Below are positions 14,236 through 17,795 of a stretch of 17,795 nucleotides of DNA, in pieces. Where the stretch lies: NCBI GenBank assembly GCA_963976395.1, contig CAXBLG010000074.1, positions 1 to 17,795 of the forward strand, given 5' to 3'. The notes beneath the pieces were generated by a model. It was not told the origin of the DNA, did no database searches, and was given only the letters and a program-made list of their open reading frames with translations. This DNA comes from UBA11612 sp963976395 (GTDB lineage: Bacteria > Pseudomonadota > Alphaproteobacteria > Rhodospirillales > Rhodospirillaceae). Position 1 is the first letter of the stretch, and every line of letters starts with the position of its first letter. The position numbers were made by a program, and so were the translations under genes.

Positions 14236-14637
14236 ATGGACGAATTGACGAGCCGGTTTCGAGACGGTGCGGTGACGCTGCTGACATTGTTCACCGCAAG
14301 CGGAACTCTGGTTTGCTGCGCTTTACCGATAGCCCTCGTGACGCTAGGTCTTGGGTCGGCGGTCGTGGGGCTAACAGGCGCTGTGCCTTGGCTGGTGACT
14401 CTCAGTCGACATAAAGAATGGGTGTTCGCCGTTTCGGCAATTTTACTGATTCTTGGAGGTTGGACGATCTATCGCTCCGGCCGCAGCTGTCCCGCGGAGC
14501 CCCAAATTGGACGCCTTTGTACCGCGCTCGACTTTTGGAACCGGCGGATATACTGGACCGCAGTTGTCATCTGGGGCGCCGGATTCTTTGCTGCCTTTCT
14601 GTTGCTTCCACTTACCCGTTTCCTCGGTATTGCATGA
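14236..14637 (+). CDS. MerT-like inner-membrane metal transporter
   Basis: A 133-residue inner-membrane protein with three or four hydrophobic segments (about 13-32, 33-52, 62-79, 105-124). The first contains a vicinal pair, Cys27-Cys28 (SGTLVCCALPIALVTLGLGS), matching the STCCLGP position of MerT where Hg(II) is received from MerP. The loop between later helices has Cys85 and Cys95 (RSCPAEPQIGRLC), equivalent to MerT's cytosolic ACKPGEVC pair though more widely spaced. Length (MerT is about 116) and pattern fit MerT/MerT-P relatives. It starts immediately after the stop of HMA 2. In classical systems MerT passes Hg(II) to MerA in the cytosol; no merA is present in this operon, so the fate of imported metal is open. 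Confidence 0.82.
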   Translation: MDELTSRFRDGAVTLLTLFTASGTLVCCALPIALVTLGLGSAVVGLTGAVPWLVTLSRHKEWVFAVSAILLILGGWTIYRSGRSCPAEPQIGRLCTALDFWNRRIYWTAVVIWGAGFFAAFLLLPLTRFLGIA

Positions 14638-14671
14638 TATCTTCGCTTGCTAACTATACGGGTAGATTTAG

Positions 14672-14696
14672 TACCACGAAGCGTCCCTTCGCGGTA
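14672..14696. terminator. Hairpin between convergent mer-like operon and TonB receptor gene
   Basis: TACCACGAAG (14672-14681) pairs with CTTCGCGGTA (14687-14696): ten pairs, one being a wobble or mismatch depending on strand, with a 5-nt loop. It lies in the 77-bp gap between the two convergent stops and could end transcription from both sides, but there is no T-run on either strand. Confidence 0.4.
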
Positions 14697-14714
14697 GCAT
14701 GGAGGAGAATCGCG

Positions 14715-17009
14715 TTAAAACTGCATGCGAATGCCGCCCATGAGCGTACGAGGCTTGCCCGGCCGCCATCCGGCCGGTTGGATGCCGACATTGTATATCT
14801 TGTCGAACAGGTTTTCGACGCTGGCGAACAACGCGGCATTTTGTGCCAATTCTACCTCGCCTGCCAAATCGAAAATCACGCGCGGCGCGATGCGATTAAA
14901 CGGATCGTCTAGCGCTCCCGCGCCCGCCGTGCCGTAGGCCACGCTTGTGAAGTTGCCGGTGAGATCAATACGCCATCCATCCTGGCCGACGCCGGCGTTC
15001 ACGGTCAACAAATGACGCGGCAGGTTGGGTAGGCTGTCGCCAGCTACCACGTTCACGCCCCACGGACCGAAACTATTCAAATCGTTCCTGAAGGTTGCGT
15101 GGGAATATGTGTAGGCCACACTTAAAGGTACCGAAAGGCCGCCCCCCAGGAACGGTCCAGCATCATATGCCGCCGTGAATTCGATGCCCTTTGCTTGCAC
15201 GCGGCCACCGGAGAACTGGTCGCCGATGACGCAGCCGCCACCGCTCGACGCGGTGCACGTACCGATAAAATTACTGTAGTTGTTGAAAAATCCTATCAGT
15301 GAGACCTGCGCCACTTCATCCTGATAGCGCACACCTGCCTCCCAATTGGTCGATTGTTCGGGTTTGGCGAGCGTACCGCCCGCGCTGACCGGCGCCGGAT
15401 TGGTAAAACCACGATGCACGCCGGCAAGCAAGGAGACGCCCTCGCCTAATTTGTAGGTTGCGCTGACGCCCGGCAGCCAAATGTCCACACTTTCGCTGCT
15501 TGCATCGCGGAGAGCGCCGCGATTGTCTCGTCCAGCACTGGCGTCGTCGCTAGTATAGCGTGTCCGCTTTAAAACGATGTTTTCATAGCGCACACCCGGC
15601 GTGAGGTTGAAATCACCCCATTTGATGGTATCGCGGAAGAAGAAACTCCATGCGCGGGCTTGGTCCTTCTGATTAGCGTTGCTGCCCGGCATACCAGCAC
15701 TGCTCAGCACCATAGTGCCGTTGGCCATGGTAAAACGATCATCTTGCTGGAAACGATCCTCCTCATCCTCGTGATAGCGCACGGACAATTCCAACGCATG
15801 CTCCATTCCACCGGTGACCAGATTCTTGGTCAGCACCGACTGCACGCCCTTGGTGTTGTACTTGCGGTCGTTGTTGCGAACTCTAAGGGCGCCAGCCGGA
15901 CTGTCGGAGCCGGTCAAATAGGCGAAAGCGGTCGCATTGTTGCTGGTTGCCGGATCGCTCAGAACCGCCGAGAGCGAGCGATTCTGACCGCTCGCGTTGC
16001 GCACGTCTTGCAGCTTGTACCAGATACGACGGGTTTTTGTGTAATACCCGACCGTGGTCAGTCCCCAGCCGTTGCCAAACCCGATGTTGTGGGTGAGTTG
16101 GTATGTGCGATGCAAGACATCCATATTGTCCTTCTGGCTGCCGGCATAGCGCCGCAAGGGCGTAACCCCGAAATCGGCCATGCTGAGACCGAGATAGGTG
16201 TCGTCGGAGCGCTGCTGGTAATACTCGTATTTGAATTCGAGACTCTGCTGAATACTGGCCGCGTCGTTCGATCGCAGTGCAATCTTGCCGACATAATCTT
16301 CTACGCCATAACCGGTTGGGCCGCCGTTATCGAGTTCTTTGAAACCGTTACTTCGGTCTTGATAGGTTTCGAGCGCGACCCCCAAATCGTAGGCGCCGAG
16401 ACGCGTGTAGCCTCCGGCTACGCCGTGACCGCGAAGCGTGCCGTATTCGCCCGCGACCAAACTCGCCTTACCCGAAACGTTATCAACCGTGTCCGGAATT
16501 GGAGTGGAAAAAAGATGGACCGTGCCGCCGGCGGTGTGCGGGCCGTACTTGATCGCCCCCGCGCCCTTGACGATCTCGACGCCGCTCATACGACCGATTG
16601 CCGGGAAATAGTAGGCGGACGGCGCGGCATAAGGAGCCGGCGCCATTAGCACTCCGTCCTCATAGAGAGCGATCTTGCTATTTCGATCATCGTACGAGCC
16701 GCGAATGCTGATGTTGGGGCGCAGGCCGAACCCCTCCTCCTCGCGCAGATAGACGCCCGGCGCCTGACGCAACACGCGGTTCACATCCGCATAGGAGAAC
16801 TTTTCGAGATCGGCGGTGTCGAGATAAATCGCGGAACCGCCGATTTGGGCAGCCTTCATCTTGGAGCCGGTTACAACGATCCTCTCCAGCGGAAAGCTCT
16901 CGCTCACGACGGCGACCTGGTCTTGAGCGGCGGTAGTACCCGCTAGTGCCAACGTCAGCGTCGCGGTACTTATAGACATTGCATAATTCCGAGGACGACA
17001 AACCGGCAT
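14715..17009 (-). CDS. TonB-dependent outer-membrane receptor, FecA-like
   Basis: A 764-residue TonB-dependent receptor. The ATG at 17009 has AGGGG (17019-17015) 5 nt upstream and is followed by a basic signal peptide (MPVCRPRNYAMSISTATLTL, cleavage near TAAQ). A TonB-box-like ERIVVTG precedes the plug domain (about 45-165), which has GVYLREEEGFGLRPNISIRG, the SKIALYEDGVLMAPAPYAAP segment and VEIVKGAGAIKYGPHTAGGT, all typical of the FecA-type (ferric citrate) subgroup. The barrel ends ENLFDKIYNVG and LMGGIRMQF with C-terminal Phe. Substrate is probably a ferric chelate but could be another metal chelate. No FecIR-type regulator or TonB gene is nearby. It converges on the mer-like operon. A weak Fur-box-like sequence lies upstream. 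Confidence 0.93.
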   Translation of the reverse strand: MPVCRPRNYAMSISTATLTLALAGTTAAQDQVAVVSESFPLERIVVTGSKMKAAQIGGSAIYLDTADLEKFSYADVNRVLRQAPGVYLREEEGFGLRPNISIRGSYDDRNSKIALYEDGVLMAPAPYAAPSAYYFPAIGRMSGVEIVKGAGAIKYGPHTAGGTVHLFSTPIPDTVDNVSGKASLVAGEYGTLRGHGVAGGYTRLGAYDLGVALETYQDRSNGFKELDNGGPTGYGVEDYVGKIALRSNDAASIQQSLEFKYEYYQQRSDDTYLGLSMADFGVTPLRRYAGSQKDNMDVLHRTYQLTHNIGFGNGWGLTTVGYYTKTRRIWYKLQDVRNASGQNRSLSAVLSDPATSNNATAFAYLTGSDSPAGALRVRNNDRKYNTKGVQSVLTKNLVTGGMEHALELSVRYHEDEEDRFQQDDRFTMANGTMVLSSAGMPGSNANQKDQARAWSFFFRDTIKWGDFNLTPGVRYENIVLKRTRYTSDDASAGRDNRGALRDASSESVDIWLPGVSATYKLGEGVSLLAGVHRGFTNPAPVSAGGTLAKPEQSTNWEAGVRYQDEVAQVSLIGFFNNYSNFIGTCTASSGGGCVIGDQFSGGRVQAKGIEFTAAYDAGPFLGGGLSVPLSVAYTYSHATFRNDLNSFGPWGVNVVAGDSLPNLPRHLLTVNAGVGQDGWRIDLTGNFTSVAYGTAGAGALDDPFNRIAPRVIFDLAGEVELAQNAALFASVENLFDKIYNVGIQPAGWRPGKPRTLMGGIRMQF

Positions 17010-17085
17010 AATTACCCCTAACATCATTAATGCGACTTAGTTGCATATGGTGGGTAAACACGTCCGCTGAGCATGTCAATACAAT

Positions 17086-17100
17086 TAATTATGATTTGCA
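17086..17100 (-). promoter_or_regulatory. Candidate Fur box upstream of the TonB receptor
   Basis: Read on the minus strand, TGCAAATCATAATTA matches 11 of 15 positions of the 7-1-7 Fur core TGATAATCATTATCA. It lies about 80-90 bp upstream of the receptor start. The region is AT-rich, so a chance match is possible. The rest of 17010-17330 shows no gene. Confidence 0.3.
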
Positions 17101-17330
17101 TTCGCGGATTGCGGTGCCTTGAAAGCTCCTGTTAGCGTCACCTACCGGGGCGGGGACGCCCAGGGGCTCACTTTGGCTCAAACTGAATTCCACATTCGGG
17201 ATATGCGATAACCGGAGTTGCTAATGGCAAACGATGAATAGCTAATACGCGGTGGCGGATGTTCAGACCAACGGAAAGTGGTCGATTTCCGTTCCCTCAA
17301 AAAATAGATTTTCGATTTAATCCGCAGTCC

Positions 17331-17795
17331 TATCGTCTTTCCCTGGTAATTGAAAACTATGCCCGCCCCAAAAATGTACCCAGCCAGTAAAAAACGAACG
17401 CTGAGTCCTTTTCCAAGATCAAGCTTTTCTTCAAACTCTACCGGTTGAAAGAATTCAAAGGATGCCTCTGCATCATTTTTCGTTCTGCATCATTTTTCTT
17501 ATAGAGCGGCTTTGCGGGCCGGTGTTTAGAAAGGACATATCGCTTGGCAATTTCGGCCTCATGCTCTTGGAGATAGCCACGGCTCGACAAAAGAACGGGG
17601 CACAAATCTCGGGTTCCCGATGTGGTATAAATGGGTCCCTTGAACCCATTCTTGACCAATAACGGGATATAGCCTGAATGGTCGAGATGAGCGTGGGTAA
17701 GAATTACTGCGTCGAGACTGGCTGGATCAAAAGGCAACGCTGCCCAATTGCGTAAGCGCAGCTGCTTGAAGCCTTGGAACAACCCGCAATCAATC
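17331..17795 (-). pseudogene. MBL-fold (beta-CASP/RNA-specificity type) nuclease, broken and partial
   Basis: Runs off the right edge. Reading inwards: IDCGLFQGFKQLRLRNW, then the metallo-beta-lactamase motif LTHAHLDHSGYIPLL (HxHxDH metal ligands intact) and SGTRDLCPVLL, matching the COG1236-type MBL RNA exonuclease family. As read, the frame closes at 17438 after KKNDAERKMMQRHPLNSFNR. Removing one copy of a 17-bp tandem duplication (17467-17500) restores KKNDAEASFEFFQPVEFEEK and LDLGKGLSVRFLLAGYIFGA, which is the expected family continuation (usually AGHILGS). The restored part also has Tyr in place of the conserved His of AGH, and similarity fades after about NYQGKT near 17340, so roughly the second half of the usual 450-500-residue protein is missing. 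Confidence 0.85.
17467..17500. repeat. 17-bp tandem duplication disrupting the MBL nuclease gene
   Basis: The units at 17467-17483 and 17484-17500 match at 16 of 17 positions (core TCTGCATCATTTTTC in both). Seventeen is not a multiple of three, so the duplication shifts the frame of the minus-strand nuclease gene. Confidence 0.9.

Noticed and set aside
14418..14912. 164-codon plus-strand frame
   Set aside because: It is a shifted frame of the MerT-like gene running on antisense to the TonB receptor; no membrane or domain pattern.
15660..16649. 329-codon plus-strand open frame
   Set aside because: It is fully antisense to the TonB receptor; its composition mirrors the receptor codons and no domain is visible.
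1..17795. CRISPR array, tRNA, rRNA, integrase or transposase
   Set aside because: No regularly spaced repeats, cloverleaf-like sequence, rRNA-like block or recombinase motif was seen on either strand.

Overview
The window looks like an accessory, metal-handling region of a Gram-negative proteobacterium. Outer-membrane proteins (a TonB-dependent receptor, a second beta-barrel), a flagellar P-ring protein, a lipoprotein and a CnrYXH-type envelope signalling set all require a Gram-negative envelope. The FlgI sequence reads most like alphaproteobacterial versions, so an alphaproteobacterium from a metal-rich habitat is my best guess (inference). Base composition is moderate and varies between genes. 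Genes are short operons on both strands separated by long non-coding gaps. Several genes are broken, as is usual for an island or plasmid segment built from pieces. I see no transposase, integrase, tRNA, rRNA or CRISPR array.

Left part (1-4870, genes on the minus strand): a SAM-dependent methyltransferase with a C-terminal frameshift; a complete flgI with no other flagellar gene nearby; a small secreted protein of unknown function; a His/Gly-rich lipoprotein with a 15-bp tandem repeat; and a small hypothetical protein.

Middle (5000-6317, minus): a tightly overlapping cnrY-cnrX-cnrH set (membrane anti-sigma factor, periplasmic metal sensor, ECF sigma factor) without the CnrCBA efflux pump it normally controls. 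A perfect 13-bp inverted repeat lies just upstream of cnrY, between it and a divergent two-CBS-domain protein. Then follow a DUF411 metal-binding protein (minus) and, on the plus strand, a DUF2231-type membrane protein and a membrane-anchored FMN/3Fe-4S glutamate-synthase-like protein.

Right part (10542-17795): a COG0701-type permease gene destroyed by three or four single-base frameshifts; a MerR regulator carrying the three Hg(II)-binding cysteines; and a divergent four-gene operon behind a textbook MerR-type promoter (20-bp spacer, perfect 8-bp dyad). The operon encodes a periplasmic HMA protein, an outer-membrane beta-barrel, a second HMA protein and a MerT-like inner-membrane protein. 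There is no mercuric reductase. This reads as a mercury-responsive, reductase-less trans-envelope metal relay and is the most interesting system here. It converges on a FecA-like TonB-dependent receptor gene. The window ends in an MBL-fold (beta-CASP-type) nuclease gene interrupted by a 17-bp tandem duplication and then degraded.
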